This document shows, piece by piece, positions 17,201-26,232 of a stretch of DNA of 64,000 nt. A program made the position numbers and the translations under genes. The notes below the pieces were generated by a model. The model searched no databases and was not told where the DNA came from. It saw only the letters and a list, made by a program, of their open reading frames with translations. Source of the stretch: JAHBNG01 sp039028975 (GTDB lineage: Bacteria > Chloroflexota > Anaerolineae > Caldilineales > Caldilineaceae). Where the stretch lies: NCBI GenBank assembly GCA_039028975.1, contig JBCCHB010000012.1, positions 89,754 to 153,753 of the forward strand. The letters run 5' to 3'. Numbering within the stretch: the first letter of the stretch is position 1; each line of letters starts with the position of its first letter.

Positions 17201-17952
17201 AAGATGGACGTTTGCGGCAGTATGAACGACAGGGCTATCCGGTGCTGGCGGCAACCGTGCGCGGTCGGGCTGAGGCAGAGGTTTGGCTGGGTGAAAATCC
17301 AGAATTGGCCGGCTTTGGTGATGCGCCTCCTCCTACTGAAAATGCCACAGATGCTAATACGCCACCAGACGAGGAAAAGTACACTGCGCTGCAGAAGGCA
17401 CTCTGGCTTTGGCGTCGTCGTACAGCAGACACATTGGGGCAACCTCCGTATGCCATTATGAATAACGAGACCATGCTCCAGGTGGCCGAAACGCGCCCTA
17501 GCTCGCCCGAGGAATTGGCTGTGTTGCCTGGCATGGGTGCCCAACGTGTCGAAGGATATGGCCCCCAAATTTTGGATCTCATCAAACTGAACCCACTACA
17601 AGACGGTGATGAGGAGCTACTAAAGGGCCAGCGCCTGGAGCAAAATCAACTCGAGAAGAAAATTCAAGAAAAGGTGGCAGGTAGCGTCTCCAGCACAGGC
17701 GTCTCGGCCAAGATCGAGCGGCGGATCTACATGAAGATGCAGGAATTCCGTCAAAAAGCAGCCGTGACAGGGCGCACCAAATCCTACCAAGTCGCTAGCA
17801 ACACCATTCTGAAGGCCATCTCCCAAAATGGGCCAACTAGCCAGGAAGATTTGGATAAGATCCTCGGTTTCCGTACCTGTGGTCTGGCCGACTATTCGGA
17901 TAAGATTATTGAATTTGTGAAAGCAGAATTGGAGAAGGCAGGCCAGGGATGA
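14281..17952 (+). CDS. recQ: RecQ-family helicase with TPR N-terminus
   Basis: 1223 residues, about twice normal RecQ. Residues 1-220 are helical TPR-like repeats (ARALLAAGYEEHAQTVVDDI, AAAEVYSQLGRFEHARELLE). The helicase core follows with Walker A PTGAGKSLCYQLP near 307, DEAH with the aromatic-rich loop (IDEAHCVSLWGHDFRPDY) near 404, and the family VI motif YYQEVGRAGRDG. The RQC zinc site has four Cys (SETC, then IKCEKCDNC). A HRDC-like domain at about 1035-1105 (PPYAIMNNETMLQVA) and an extra C-terminal winged-helix-like region complete it. Expected 3'-5' DNA unwinding in repair. It immediately follows larC and may share its transcript. Confidence 0.92.
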   Translation: MSKLKITENLELASEHLIHLPPEIRDLLLQFLADWGTPEQQITLVTALREAHGPLLFLLDYQATALSAKGDTAEALEVIERRQRRSTTINSQTIEARALLAAGYEEHAQTVVDDIAQAYPRNIQAIGAAAEVYSQLGRFEHARELLETYLRHRPSDLQGTLLLTCFAHKSNEPQVVTDYIQRLGAGVPVGISVPHLRMLGELHKELKNQESANAIDLELERRQAADLQRLFGALEPIVGSAEGNADDIAKLYRNLSGPESFEVSRKENRNIQLEAVRHFGFMKLRYGQPETIATVLRRESILAVMPTGAGKSLCYQLPALAMPRATLVISPLIALMKDQVESLPSAARAQATFINSTLEEGELDARMSGIANGEYKLIYAAPERLRQRAFLHVLRSAGLDLFVIDEAHCVSLWGHDFRPDYLFIQEARRELGNPTALAMTATAPPAVRDEIVDYMGADDEPSAGQNIKDEENEIHASGRRPKVISLDIFRDNLHMSALRFNSDEEKLTALLKFVSETEGSGIVYVNSRAKSESLAYELRSVGVEAEAYHAGLSERGEVQDRFMADKTRVVVATVAFGMGIDKSDIRFIVHFHPSRSLAAYYQEVGRAGRDGKPSDGVLFYSNNDWANLRRWAKSDEQGVEFLEKVYAAIATQLGVNQAAESANLAMNGNGDSSENGLADQDGVEGTQAALRFESLKLGEPTIGIVDPRRLQQVANTDETTMRVAVSTLERADLLSRSFDQPRELEISLPSKLPAKVREATELVRLLKGLNLRGNQKATFKTEEIAKFMRWPIHETEAALLDWQTEGFLQVKGSRRAMLIELTPPRSNAPQGTPASEMRERLERLLVQSTAIAQRRIDDMVGYATSETCRHGYISAHFGSPPRIKCEKCDNCTGIRPDIPPPAEPTHPLPDDADVEPMLLDCLVSLPKPVGRSGLARILTGSMRAPVTPDKARHHGRLKGMGEAMVMNYVDAMLEDGRLRQYERQGYPVLAATVRGRAEAEVWLGENPELAGFGDAPPPTENATDANTPPDEEKYTALQKALWLWRRRTADTLGQPPYAIMNNETMLQVAETRPSSPEELAVLPGMGAQRVEGYGPQILDLIKLNPLQDGDEELLKGQRLEQNQLEKKIQEKVAGSVSSTGVSAKIERRIYMKMQEFRQKAAVTGRTKSYQVASNTILKAISQNGPTSQEDLDKILGFRTCGLADYSDKIIEFVKAELEKAGQG

Positions 17953-18014
17953 AGTAGATGGAAATGAGGAAGATTCAGTGCTGCTCTTTACATCCGTTCA
18001 TCCCTGCATTTCCA

Positions 18015-19253
18015 TCACCCCGATATCTTCAACTGAGTCTCCACATGAATCTCCGAATGTAGCGTCTTGTGGACCGGGCACTTGTCGGCAATCTCTACAA
18101 GACGCTGAATTTGCTCAGTCGTTAGGGGGCCGTTTAATTCAAGTATCCGTTCCACGTGGTCGATTTTCCCCTTTTCGGTTTCGCATGCTTCACAATCTTG
18201 AGCGTGAATCTTGTTATGGTTGAGGTGGACCACCACCGATTCCAGAGGCCATCCTTTGCGGTCTGCATACATACGTAAAGTAATGGTCGTGCAACTGCCC
18301 AATCCGGCTAACATATAATCATAAGGTGTTGGCCCTTGGTTGGTTCCACCCAGGGAAACAGGCTCATCTGCCACAAGGCTGTGCCCGCTGGCAAGTACTT
18401 CTGTGTAGAAACCGTCTTCCGTGCGTACGATGACCTGACTCTCACTCTCGCCCAATGGGTTGACCTTTGGTGCCTTTTCTTCTTCCTGCGTGACACCAAT
18501 GTATTTGTTGGCCCAGGCACCGATCATAGCTCCAGCATAAAGGGAGTCAGCTTCATTGGATAGAAGATGGTCGGCCTCATCTAATGTAATAAAACTCTTG
18601 GGATGTTTAGCTGCTTGGAAGATATTGGCTGCGTTTTCAATGCCCACGGTCTGATCTAAGGGACCATGGAGGACTAGCAGCGCCTTTTTGAGATTGCGAA
18701 TGCACTGTTCAGATTGGGTGCTTTCCAAATCGTCCAGGAACTGCTTTTTGATGCGAAAGGGACGGCCAGCCAGTAGCACCTCAGCCTCACCCTCATTTTC
18801 GATTTCTTCTTTCGCTGATTGCAACAGATGGGTAACATGGCCAGGATCATACGGTGCAGCTACGGTGGCTACAGCCGCCACTTTAGGAAGCCGAGACGCC
18901 GCTTGAAGCACGGCTGCCCCGCCCAATGAGTGGCCAACCAATATCTTGGGGGCTTCATATTCTCTCTCCAAATAGTCGGCAGCAGCCACCAAATCATCCA
19001 CATTGGATGTAAAGTTGGTGTTGGCAAAATCCCCTTCACTCTCACCTAAACCTGTAAAGTCAAAACGTAGCACGCCAATGCTATGCTGAGTTAAAGCTCG
19101 GCTGATGTTGCCCGCTGCACGAATATTCTTGGTACAGGTAAAGCAGTGGGCAAATAGGGCATAGGCGATTGGTTCAGAATCCACCGGCAGATCCAGACGA
19201 GCACCTAATAATTCACCCTGGGAATTAGGGAAAATCAATTTTTTATAGTTCAT
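18015..19253 (-). CDS. Alpha/beta hydrolase-OsmC fusion protein
   Basis: 412 residues; AAGGAAAG precedes ATG 19253. The N-terminal 250 residues are an alpha/beta hydrolase with nucleophile elbow GHSLGGA near 106, a late Asp in HGPLDQTVGIE and His in DEADHLL. The C-terminal part from about 270 is an OsmC/Ohr domain with GLGSCTTITLRMYADRKGWPL and the second Cys in ADKCPVHKTL. OsmC-type domains reduce organic peroxides with a Cys pair. The fusion is known in several phyla. The joint function is not established; detoxification of peroxidised lipid or ester is an inference. It ends facing recQ. Confidence 0.92.
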   Translation of the reverse strand: MNYKKLIFPNSQGELLGARLDLPVDSEPIAYALFAHCFTCTKNIRAAGNISRALTQHSIGVLRFDFTGLGESEGDFANTNFTSNVDDLVAAADYLEREYEAPKILVGHSLGGAAVLQAASRLPKVAAVATVAAPYDPGHVTHLLQSAKEEIENEGEAEVLLAGRPFRIKKQFLDDLESTQSEQCIRNLKKALLVLHGPLDQTVGIENAANIFQAAKHPKSFITLDEADHLLSNEADSLYAGAMIGAWANKYIGVTQEEEKAPKVNPLGESESQVIVRTEDGFYTEVLASGHSLVADEPVSLGGTNQGPTPYDYMLAGLGSCTTITLRMYADRKGWPLESVVVHLNHNKIHAQDCEACETEKGKIDHVERILELNGPLTTEQIQRLVEIADKCPVHKTLHSEIHVETQLKISG

Positions 19254-19280
19254 CTTCGTTCAATCTTTCCTTTTGGCTCA

Positions 19281-22200
19281 TTAACTTCCTGTCGGCGTCC
19301 ATGTTGCCGTTGGTCCCGGCGCTCCTGGCGATCCCGGCGGTCCTGGATAGGCGGTTGGCCCCTCGGCAGGAGGTACCTCGATAGGCAGTTCAGTCGGTAG
19401 CTCGATTGGTGCTGTCGTTGGCGTGTCAACTGGCAGTACTGGTATGGGCGTATCTGTTGCTAAAGACAACGGTGTATCAGTAGGGACTGGTGTGGTAGTT
19501 GGGATCTCAAGAACCGGCGTCTCTGTGGGCAGTGGCGTTTCCAGGGGCAACGGCGTCTCAGTAGGCAACGGCGTTTCAGTGGGCAATAGCGTCAGGGTCG
19601 GCTTTTCTTCGATGATAATGGGCGTATTGGTTGGCCGGGAAACGGGGAGCGGTGTCTCCGTCGGCAGCACTTGCGCAGGGGTGTCCGTTGGGACAAGCGG
19701 AACCGGCGTGTCAGTTGGTAGATCCTGTGCTGGCGTCTCTGTGGGTACTGGATTTACTGGCTCATCATCTGGGACAAGCGTTGGCGTATTGGTTGCCAAG
19801 GGTGTCCAGGTAGGAGAGGGCTGGGACGTGGCTGTGGGTGAGACCACAAAGACCCGTACCTGCTGTTCATAAGCATTGCCCACACTATCTCGTACAATCA
19901 AACGCAGTGTATGTGGACCTTCCCCCAAGCCAGATAGATCCCATTGACCCAAAACACCATCGATGACGGGTGCACCAAATGGACCGACGATAGGCGCGCT
20001 AAAGGCACCCGGATCATGGGAGACGCCATACTGTAATTCATAGGAAGCGAAGGCAGGGGTGTTGGCCGTCCCAATAATCGTTAAGGCACCAAAGACCGTT
20101 TCTCCCTCAATAGGCTGGCGAATAAAAACCTCTGGCTGGAAGGTAAAGACATCGCTCTCATCTCGAGGCGGCTGGGCGATGCCATGATCGATGGCCCACT
20201 GCCGATACGGTTCTGGATAGACTTTGAAGACCTGCTCTTCAATAACATCCGCGGGCGTGAATTCGGTGGCTAGCTTGCCAGTCGTTCTATCGAGACGTAC
20301 CAACTGATAGAGATCCTGTTCCTTGGGTAAAGGCGGACGATCTTCAGCAAACCAGAGATTGCGTCTACGGGGGCATCCCTCACTCGGTACCGCACCAGTG
20401 TCGCTACAGACTTCCCATTGACGAACGCCAGGTGGGGGGGCAAATCCAACCACCGGCTCATTGGCCAAGGCAGCCGTCATAAAGCGATTCCAAATCGGTG
20501 CCGCGCCAGCCGAACCAGAGAGTTCGTTCATGGGTGAATTATCTGCGTTTCCAACCCAAACGCCCGTAACAAGCTGAGGGGTAAAGCCCATAGTCCAGAC
20601 ATCACGCACGTTATTGGTTGTGCCGGTTTTGGCGGCAGCGGGTCGTTCACTGCCATCCGAAGCCACCAGTCTCAGAGCCGAATTGGGGCCAAAGACAGGT
20701 GCCCGGGCCTCATTGTCGCTAATCACATCCGCAATGAGGAATGCATCCACTTCGCTGACTACCTGATCACCAGTTTCCGCATTTGGGGTACAAGGGCGTT
20801 CGGTGCCAGCTTCACAAAAAATTTCACCAGCGCTCGTCACAATCTGGCGAATGGTGATAGGCGTGACCAAACGCCCCTGATTGGCAATCGTTGCATAGGC
20901 CGAAGTCATCTCAATTAGGGGAATTTCGCCCGCGCCCAAGCTCAAGCTCAGTCCATAATCAGGTCGAGTTAATGTGGTGATGCCGAGTCGCTGAGCCAGT
21001 TCCAGAAAGGTGGGTAGGGTTGCGGATTGCAGCGCCCGAACTGCTGGAATGTTGAAGCTGCTTGCCAACGCATCTCGCACGGTTACCAGACCATGTTCGC
21101 GCTCGTCATAGTTTGTGGGTCGGTAGGCAGGGTTGACGCCATCAGGAAAATCTTCCTCGATGTCGGGAATGAGGGTGCCAGGCGTCCAACGTTGGTTGAT
21201 GGGTACGTTGGTATTCTCAAAGGTGCTGAGATAGACCAACGGTTTGATGGAGCTGCCAGGCTGGCGCGGGATCAACGCCATATTCACCTGGCCGTCGATC
21301 TCTACGTTGTTAAAATCAGCGCTGCCCACAAAGGCCCGAACCTCACCGGTTGCCGGCTCTATGGCAACCAAAGCACCATTGGATGCACCGTTGACGCCCA
21401 GCGTACCCACATGCTCGCGTACGGCCTGCTCAGCTAAACTTTGCAGGTTGGAATCAATGGTTGTATGAACGTCTAGACCCAGTTTGTACAGCTCCTCAGA
21501 CTCGAATAATGTTTCCAATTGCTGGCGAACATAGAAGACAAAGTGAGGATGTTGCAGATCATAGCTTAGAGGCACAAAACGCAGCTTTTCTGCATATGCC
21601 TCGTCCGCAGCCGCCGCCGAAATATACCCTTCTTCTACCATAAGACTAAGCACAACCGCCTGACGCCGTTTATAGACATCTTCGGTGGCCGTGTATGGAT
21701 CGTAAACCGCTGGCAGCTGGGGTAAGCCAGCTAGCAGGGCCGACTCTGCCAAGGTGAGATCTGAAACCTCTTTGTTGAAATAGGTTTTCGCCGCAGCCGC
21801 AATCCCGTAGGCTAAATTCCCGTAGTAGACTTCATTTAGGTACAGCTCCAGAATTTCATCTTTCTGGTATCGACGACTGATCTCAGCCGCCAGAATGGCT
21901 TCACTGATCTTACGTGTAATGGTCTGTTCCGGTGTCAAGAAGACCATCTTAACAAGCTGCTGGGGAATGGTTGATGCACCTGAAACAATGCGGCGCTCCT
22001 GGAAAGCGTAGTAGACGGCACGCAACAGAGCGATGACATCAATACCTGGATGGCGTAGGAAGTTGGCATCCTCAGTAGAGATGGTCGCGTGTTGCAAGTT
22101 CTCTGGAATCAAAGCGATAGAGACTTCGGTTCGCTTACCGGCGTTTGGATCAAAGCTTTCATTGAGCAGATTTCCATCATGGTCGAAGATACGGATGCTT

Positions 22201-22439
22201 TGGAACGTGCTCTTTTGCTCCCCTAGTTCACTGGCCAATGGTAGATCTTGCGCAAAGTAGGCATACCCAATCAGTACGGCACCAAGTCCTAACGCACCCA
22301 AAGCTATAATTGCAAAGAAACCACTGACGATCCCCTGCCAGAACGTGCCAGAAAGAGTTCCCCTACCCCCTCGCCTTGGTTGTCGAGATTGACGAGTCGC
22401 TTGTTTTTTCTGTTTGTTGATTAAATCGTATTGATCCAT
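19281..22439 (-). CDS. Class A penicillin-binding protein with Pro/Thr-rich tail
   Basis: 1052 residues. A bifunctional glycosyltransferase/transpeptidase anchored by one helix near 38-65 after a basic cytosolic tail. The GT51 domain shows STEDANFLRHPGID, GASTIPQQLVK and EILELYLNEVYYG. The transpeptidase has RQPGSSIKPL (active Ser near 395), a Ser-containing SSFNIPAV motif and AAKTGTTNN near 602. After the enzyme comes a beta-sandwich-like region and then about 150 residues of PTETPLP-type repeats ending in a short collagen-like GPPGSPGAPG stretch. The tail DNA (about 19310-19830) is internally repetitive and may vary in length. The tail probably spans or binds wall material. Confidence 0.93.
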   Translation of the reverse strand: MDQYDLINKQKKQATRQSRQPRRGGRGTLSGTFWQGIVSGFFAIIALGALGLGAVLIGYAYFAQDLPLASELGEQKSTFQSIRIFDHDGNLLNESFDPNAGKRTEVSIALIPENLQHATISTEDANFLRHPGIDVIALLRAVYYAFQERRIVSGASTIPQQLVKMVFLTPEQTITRKISEAILAAEISRRYQKDEILELYLNEVYYGNLAYGIAAAAKTYFNKEVSDLTLAESALLAGLPQLPAVYDPYTATEDVYKRRQAVVLSLMVEEGYISAAAADEAYAEKLRFVPLSYDLQHPHFVFYVRQQLETLFESEELYKLGLDVHTTIDSNLQSLAEQAVREHVGTLGVNGASNGALVAIEPATGEVRAFVGSADFNNVEIDGQVNMALIPRQPGSSIKPLVYLSTFENTNVPINQRWTPGTLIPDIEEDFPDGVNPAYRPTNYDEREHGLVTVRDALASSFNIPAVRALQSATLPTFLELAQRLGITTLTRPDYGLSLSLGAGEIPLIEMTSAYATIANQGRLVTPITIRQIVTSAGEIFCEAGTERPCTPNAETGDQVVSEVDAFLIADVISDNEARAPVFGPNSALRLVASDGSERPAAAKTGTTNNVRDVWTMGFTPQLVTGVWVGNADNSPMNELSGSAGAAPIWNRFMTAALANEPVVGFAPPPGVRQWEVCSDTGAVPSEGCPRRRNLWFAEDRPPLPKEQDLYQLVRLDRTTGKLATEFTPADVIEEQVFKVYPEPYRQWAIDHGIAQPPRDESDVFTFQPEVFIRQPIEGETVFGALTIIGTANTPAFASYELQYGVSHDPGAFSAPIVGPFGAPVIDGVLGQWDLSGLGEGPHTLRLIVRDSVGNAYEQQVRVFVVSPTATSQPSPTWTPLATNTPTLVPDDEPVNPVPTETPAQDLPTDTPVPLVPTDTPAQVLPTETPLPVSRPTNTPIIIEEKPTLTLLPTETPLPTETPLPLETPLPTETPVLEIPTTTPVPTDTPLSLATDTPIPVLPVDTPTTAPIELPTELPIEVPPAEGPTAYPGPPGSPGAPGPTATWTPTGS

Positions 22440-22551
22440 ATTCAGTAGTCCACAGTCAGCTTGTCCTCATGAAGACGGGGATTAAGTCACTTCGTCCAGA
22501 GTCAGTTCGGAGCACACGTACAGCATTGCGCTTGCAGACAATGCTTCACTG

Positions 22552-25500
22552 TCACTCAACAACAGGCAATTTGGATTTAGCCAGTTCCGCTGGTTCATCC
22601 TTGCCTTTTTCAAAAGGACGCAACCGAATCCGCCATGTTGTCGTCTCTGGCTCTAAAAGGTATTGATTGAGAACGCCTGGACCACAACTTCCGTTCCCTA
22701 AACCGCCTTGTGCATAGTCGATATTTAGAATGACCTCTTCTCGGCGTTTCAATTCATGAGTGTGGGTGGCTTGGGATAAATCCTGAGCTGTAAAGTGATG
22801 GGCACTAACACTAAGTCCTTTTCTATCTTCGTCTCCCAAGCTAGAGGCGGTTTCATCGACGACCAGCAGACCTGTTCCAACCTGATTGTGTAAAGCTGCC
22901 CAGCGTACTTCGGTCTTGTTGCCATTTTCCTGCGGCATAACATAGGGAGTGTACTGCTCATCTACCGTTCCACGATAGACGCCTATGGGAGCGCTCATCT
23001 TACGATCACTGTAGCTCTCATGAGGGCCACGACCATACCAAGAAAATGATTCAAACCCAGTAGGTAAGGACATGGTCAAGCCGAGACGCGGCAGGGGCGG
23101 TAAGTCACCTGATGGCACGATTGTCTGTTCAACTGTAAGATCGCCGCTGGCATGGAACGTGTAAACCGTCTCGTGATCGAATCGCGTATCGGCACCCGAT
23201 GAGGTAACCAGCGCCTTCAACTCCTCTCCTGTGAGATCTTTGTATTTGGCCAATCGTTCCTTTGCGCCCGAGGCCGTGACACTATCGACTTGATCCAATT
23301 TATCGTAGAGAATGCGCAAAAGCTCTTGAATTCGTTGATCGTTGACTAGGGCTGATACTAGGGCTTGGGCTTTTGTTTCCCCGGCACCACCGGGCAGATC
23401 GTCGTAGTTGTAGCCAAGGCGAAGCGTGAGTTCTCTAAGCTGATCGTCATCATATGTGTAGGGCAGCATCATACCCAAAGAGGTCAACACCCCTTGCCAC
23501 TCTTCAGATTCAGCAACCTCTTCGCGAACAATCGGCACGCTGGCCGCACGCACGCGGATTTCTACACGCTGACCATCGAGTTGGGAAGCCGTCACACCAT
23601 CTACCTGATCGGTCAGCCGATCCAAGCCAGCATCTCGCCAACGCATGGCCATCCGCTGAGCGCCCCATGTATTGGCGTCGTTGTCGGTAGGCGCACGCCA
23701 GACGTTGAATCCTGGTCCCTGCTGAAAGAGATCGACTCCGTTATGGCTCCAAGTGCGAATCCGCCCACTCTCTCGGTCAAAGATCAGTGTGGATAAGCCA
23801 CTACTCACTTCGATGATTCGCTCATCTTCGTAGAGCGAGACAGCTTCTAGAGCACCTAGATCCAATACTGGGGCTTCAGGGACGTCGAATGGCATCTGGA
23901 ACTGAGCCCAAGCCACATCATGACCTGCATCTGCCCACGGCGGAGCGGATAGTAGCGTGCAGCGAATGGTCAGCCAGTATTCCCCCCCAGCAGTGAGTTC
24001 TGGTTCGGTAAGAGGCAGGGTCAACGTAGCGTTTTCGCCGGGGTCCAGTTGAGGGGTTGCTTGCATGCCCATTTGGAGCACCTGATCGTCGCTGTCCAAC
24101 TGCCACTCCAGGCGGAGATACGCTAGGTCAATAAAGCTGTAGTCGTTGGTGATGCGAAAGAGACTCTGCTCCAGATCAATGGCTTCGATCCGAACCGGCT
24201 CGAGCACCTTCTTGTACTCCCACAGACCCGGATGAGGCACGCGGTTGGGCCAGACAAGACCGTTGATACAGAAGTTGGCATCATGGGGATCATCCTCATT
24301 AAAGTCACCACCATAGGCAAACCACTCCTGGCCATCTTCTTCCACCTGGCGCAGCCCCTGATCGACCCAATCCCAAATGAAGCCGCCTTGGAGGCGCTTG
24401 TGGCTATGGACGGCTTCCCAGTATTCCTGTAGATTGCCATTGCTATTGCCCATTGCATGGGCGTATTCGCACATAACAATCGGGCGTGGCCCTTTGCAGA
24501 ATGCTGACTCATGAGGATCTTCTGCTTGAGCCATTTCAATAATCCGGTCCACCGTTGGGTACATTGGGCCATGTACATCTACAACAGAAGACTCTTCGGC
24601 AGGGTGATAGTGGAGCGGTCGGGTTGGGTCGATTTGCCGCATGGCCTCCGCCATTTTGTCATGGTTTTGACCATAGCCTGACTCATTGCCCAAAGACCAG
24701 TAGAGGATACAAGGGTGGTTCTTATCTCTCTGCACCATGCGCACGCCCCGATCCACAAAGCATTCAGCCCATTCCGGATCATTAGCCAGCATCCCCCAAA
24801 CGCCGTGGGTCTCAATATTGGCCTCGTCACAGACCAAAATGCCATATTCGTCGCACAGCTCATACCAGCGAGGATGGTTGGGGTAGTGGGCCGTGCGCAC
24901 CGCATTAATGTTGAACTGCTTCATTAACTCAATGTCTTTTCGCATCATCTCTTCGGTCACCACTTGGCCCAAATCTGGGTCATGCTCGTGACGATTGACG
25001 CCCTTAAAGAGGACCGGAACGCCATTCAGCAAGAGCTGACCATCTCGAATCTCCACTTGTCGGAAACCGACACAGACGCGCTCGACTTCTACAATCTGAC
25101 CCTCTTCATCTCTTAGAACAAGAAGGAGGGTGTATAGATTCGGCGTCTCGTCACTCCACTTGGCTGGATTCGTGACCAGTTGCTCTAGTTCAACGCTCAC
25201 TTCTCCACCTGGATCAGGCGTCGCGGTTGTGGTCAATGGTTGAGAAAGGATCGGTTGTTGGCTCGAATCATAAAGAAGTGCTTCCAAGGTTAAGTGGTTG
25301 TCTAGTGCGACGCTATAGTTACGTATTTGTGCCATGATCTGCAACGTCGCATCCTTATAGTCTGAATCCAACAGAGTGCGCACGGCAAAGTCCCGGATGT
25401 GTACTTGAGGCGAGGCCCAAACAAAGACATCGCGGTAGATGCCGCTTAGATGCCAGAAGTCCTGGTCTTCTACCCATGTTCCGTCAGACCAGCGAATGAC

Positions 25501-26040
25501 TTGGACGAAGATCCGATTTTTTCCTGGCTGAACATAGCTGGTAATCTCAAACTCTGCGGGCAGGCGGCTTTCTTTGCTAAAGCCGACCATCTGCTCGTTG
25601 ATCCACAGATAGAAAGCCGAATTGACGCCAGCAAAGTGGAGAAAGATGGGGTGGTTCTGCCAGGTCTCGGGCATGGAAAACACTTTGCTATACGAACCAG
25701 TTGGATTTTCTTCCGGCACGTTGGGCAGCGTCTCGACCGGAATAGGGTACTGAACGTTGGTATAAATGGGCCGGTCGTATCCCTGCATCTCCCAATTGCT
25801 GGGGACAGGAATACTATCCCACCGGCTAACATCTGCATCCGGGAGCGGTGCTGTTTGGGGTGTATTGGATAGGTGAAAGTGCCATTCTCCATTGAGGGGC
25901 TGATAGAAGGGAGATTTCTCTGGATCGCCAGCTAAAGCGCTTTCAATAGAGTTATAAGGCAGCAGCGTGGCATGGCCCACTTCCTTATTCCGCCCGGTGA
26001 GCGTTGGATTTTCCCAATCATTGCGATATGTGACTGACAT
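22552..26040 (-). CDS. lacZ: GH2 beta-galactosidase with inserted EAD-like domain
   Basis: About 1162 residues from ATG 26040 (AGAAAG upstream); GTG at 26049 is an alternative, and residue numbers below count from it. LacZ architecture: sugar-binding domain, Ig-like domains, TIM barrel with GVNRHEHDP, acid/base Glu456 in SLGNESGYG, nucleophile Glu528 in MCEYAHAMGN, then a C-terminal beta-sandwich (FNVWRAPTDND). The C-terminal domain is split by about 110 residues (842-955). They contain a helical segment TYDDDQLRELTLRLG ... QRIQELLRILYDKL resembling bacterial effector-associated domains. The flanking LacZ sequence resumes cleanly (TVYTFHASGDL, LPRLGL). No signal peptide, so cytosolic hydrolysis of beta-galactosides is expected. 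A 12-bp inverted repeat lies upstream. Confidence 0.93.
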   Translation of the reverse strand: MSVTYRNDWENPTLTGRNKEVGHATLLPYNSIESALAGDPEKSPFYQPLNGEWHFHLSNTPQTAPLPDADVSRWDSIPVPSNWEMQGYDRPIYTNVQYPIPVETLPNVPEENPTGSYSKVFSMPETWQNHPIFLHFAGVNSAFYLWINEQMVGFSKESRLPAEFEITSYVQPGKNRIFVQVIRWSDGTWVEDQDFWHLSGIYRDVFVWASPQVHIRDFAVRTLLDSDYKDATLQIMAQIRNYSVALDNHLTLEALLYDSSQQPILSQPLTTTATPDPGGEVSVELEQLVTNPAKWSDETPNLYTLLLVLRDEEGQIVEVERVCVGFRQVEIRDGQLLLNGVPVLFKGVNRHEHDPDLGQVVTEEMMRKDIELMKQFNINAVRTAHYPNHPRWYELCDEYGILVCDEANIETHGVWGMLANDPEWAECFVDRGVRMVQRDKNHPCILYWSLGNESGYGQNHDKMAEAMRQIDPTRPLHYHPAEESSVVDVHGPMYPTVDRIIEMAQAEDPHESAFCKGPRPIVMCEYAHAMGNSNGNLQEYWEAVHSHKRLQGGFIWDWVDQGLRQVEEDGQEWFAYGGDFNEDDPHDANFCINGLVWPNRVPHPGLWEYKKVLEPVRIEAIDLEQSLFRITNDYSFIDLAYLRLEWQLDSDDQVLQMGMQATPQLDPGENATLTLPLTEPELTAGGEYWLTIRCTLLSAPPWADAGHDVAWAQFQMPFDVPEAPVLDLGALEAVSLYEDERIIEVSSGLSTLIFDRESGRIRTWSHNGVDLFQQGPGFNVWRAPTDNDANTWGAQRMAMRWRDAGLDRLTDQVDGVTASQLDGQRVEIRVRAASVPIVREEVAESEEWQGVLTSLGMMLPYTYDDDQLRELTLRLGYNYDDLPGGAGETKAQALVSALVNDQRIQELLRILYDKLDQVDSVTASGAKERLAKYKDLTGEELKALVTSSGADTRFDHETVYTFHASGDLTVEQTIVPSGDLPPLPRLGLTMSLPTGFESFSWYGRGPHESYSDRKMSAPIGVYRGTVDEQYTPYVMPQENGNKTEVRWAALHNQVGTGLLVVDETASSLGDEDRKGLSVSAHHFTAQDLSQATHTHELKRREEVILNIDYAQGGLGNGSCGPGVLNQYLLEPETTTWRIRLRPFEKGKDEPAELAKSKLPVVE

Positions 26041-26122
26041 GTAATTCACTTTCTAGTATTATGGTATGGTTTAGACATAGAAGTGAAGAAAATAATTGTC
26101 CACGGTGTAGGCGCTCTGTAAC

Positions 26123-26160
26123 GTTTCATAGGGGTTGATAGTTCAGGCCCCTATGAAAAC
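26123..26160. repeat. Inverted repeat upstream of lacZ
   Basis: GTTTCATAGGGG (26123-26134) and CCCCTATGAAAAC (26148-26160) around 13 bases. It lies about 85 bases before the beta-galactosidase ATG and after the Uma2 gene. No U-run follows on either strand, so an operator or small palindromic repeat is more likely than a terminator. Confidence 0.5.
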
Positions 26161-26232
26161 ATCATCTTGATGCCTATAGCACCGCAGACGTCCCCATCTG
26201 TCCTCTCAACAGACAGGGCATACCTGTTCTAC

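Noticed and set aside
17957..18016. Terminator between recQ and the hydrolase-OsmC gene
   Set aside because: GATGGAAATG and CATTTCCATC pair, but the loop is 40 bases and there is no U-run.
19423..19872. 149-codon plus-strand ORF rich in Val, Gly and Ser
   Set aside because: It is the antisense reading of the PTETPLP repeats of the penicillin-binding protein gene; the repetitive composition keeps the frame open.
24123..24578. 151-codon ORF on the minus strand in another frame of lacZ
   Set aside because: Shadow of the beta-galactosidase catalytic region; no independent start context and a translation unlike any protein family.
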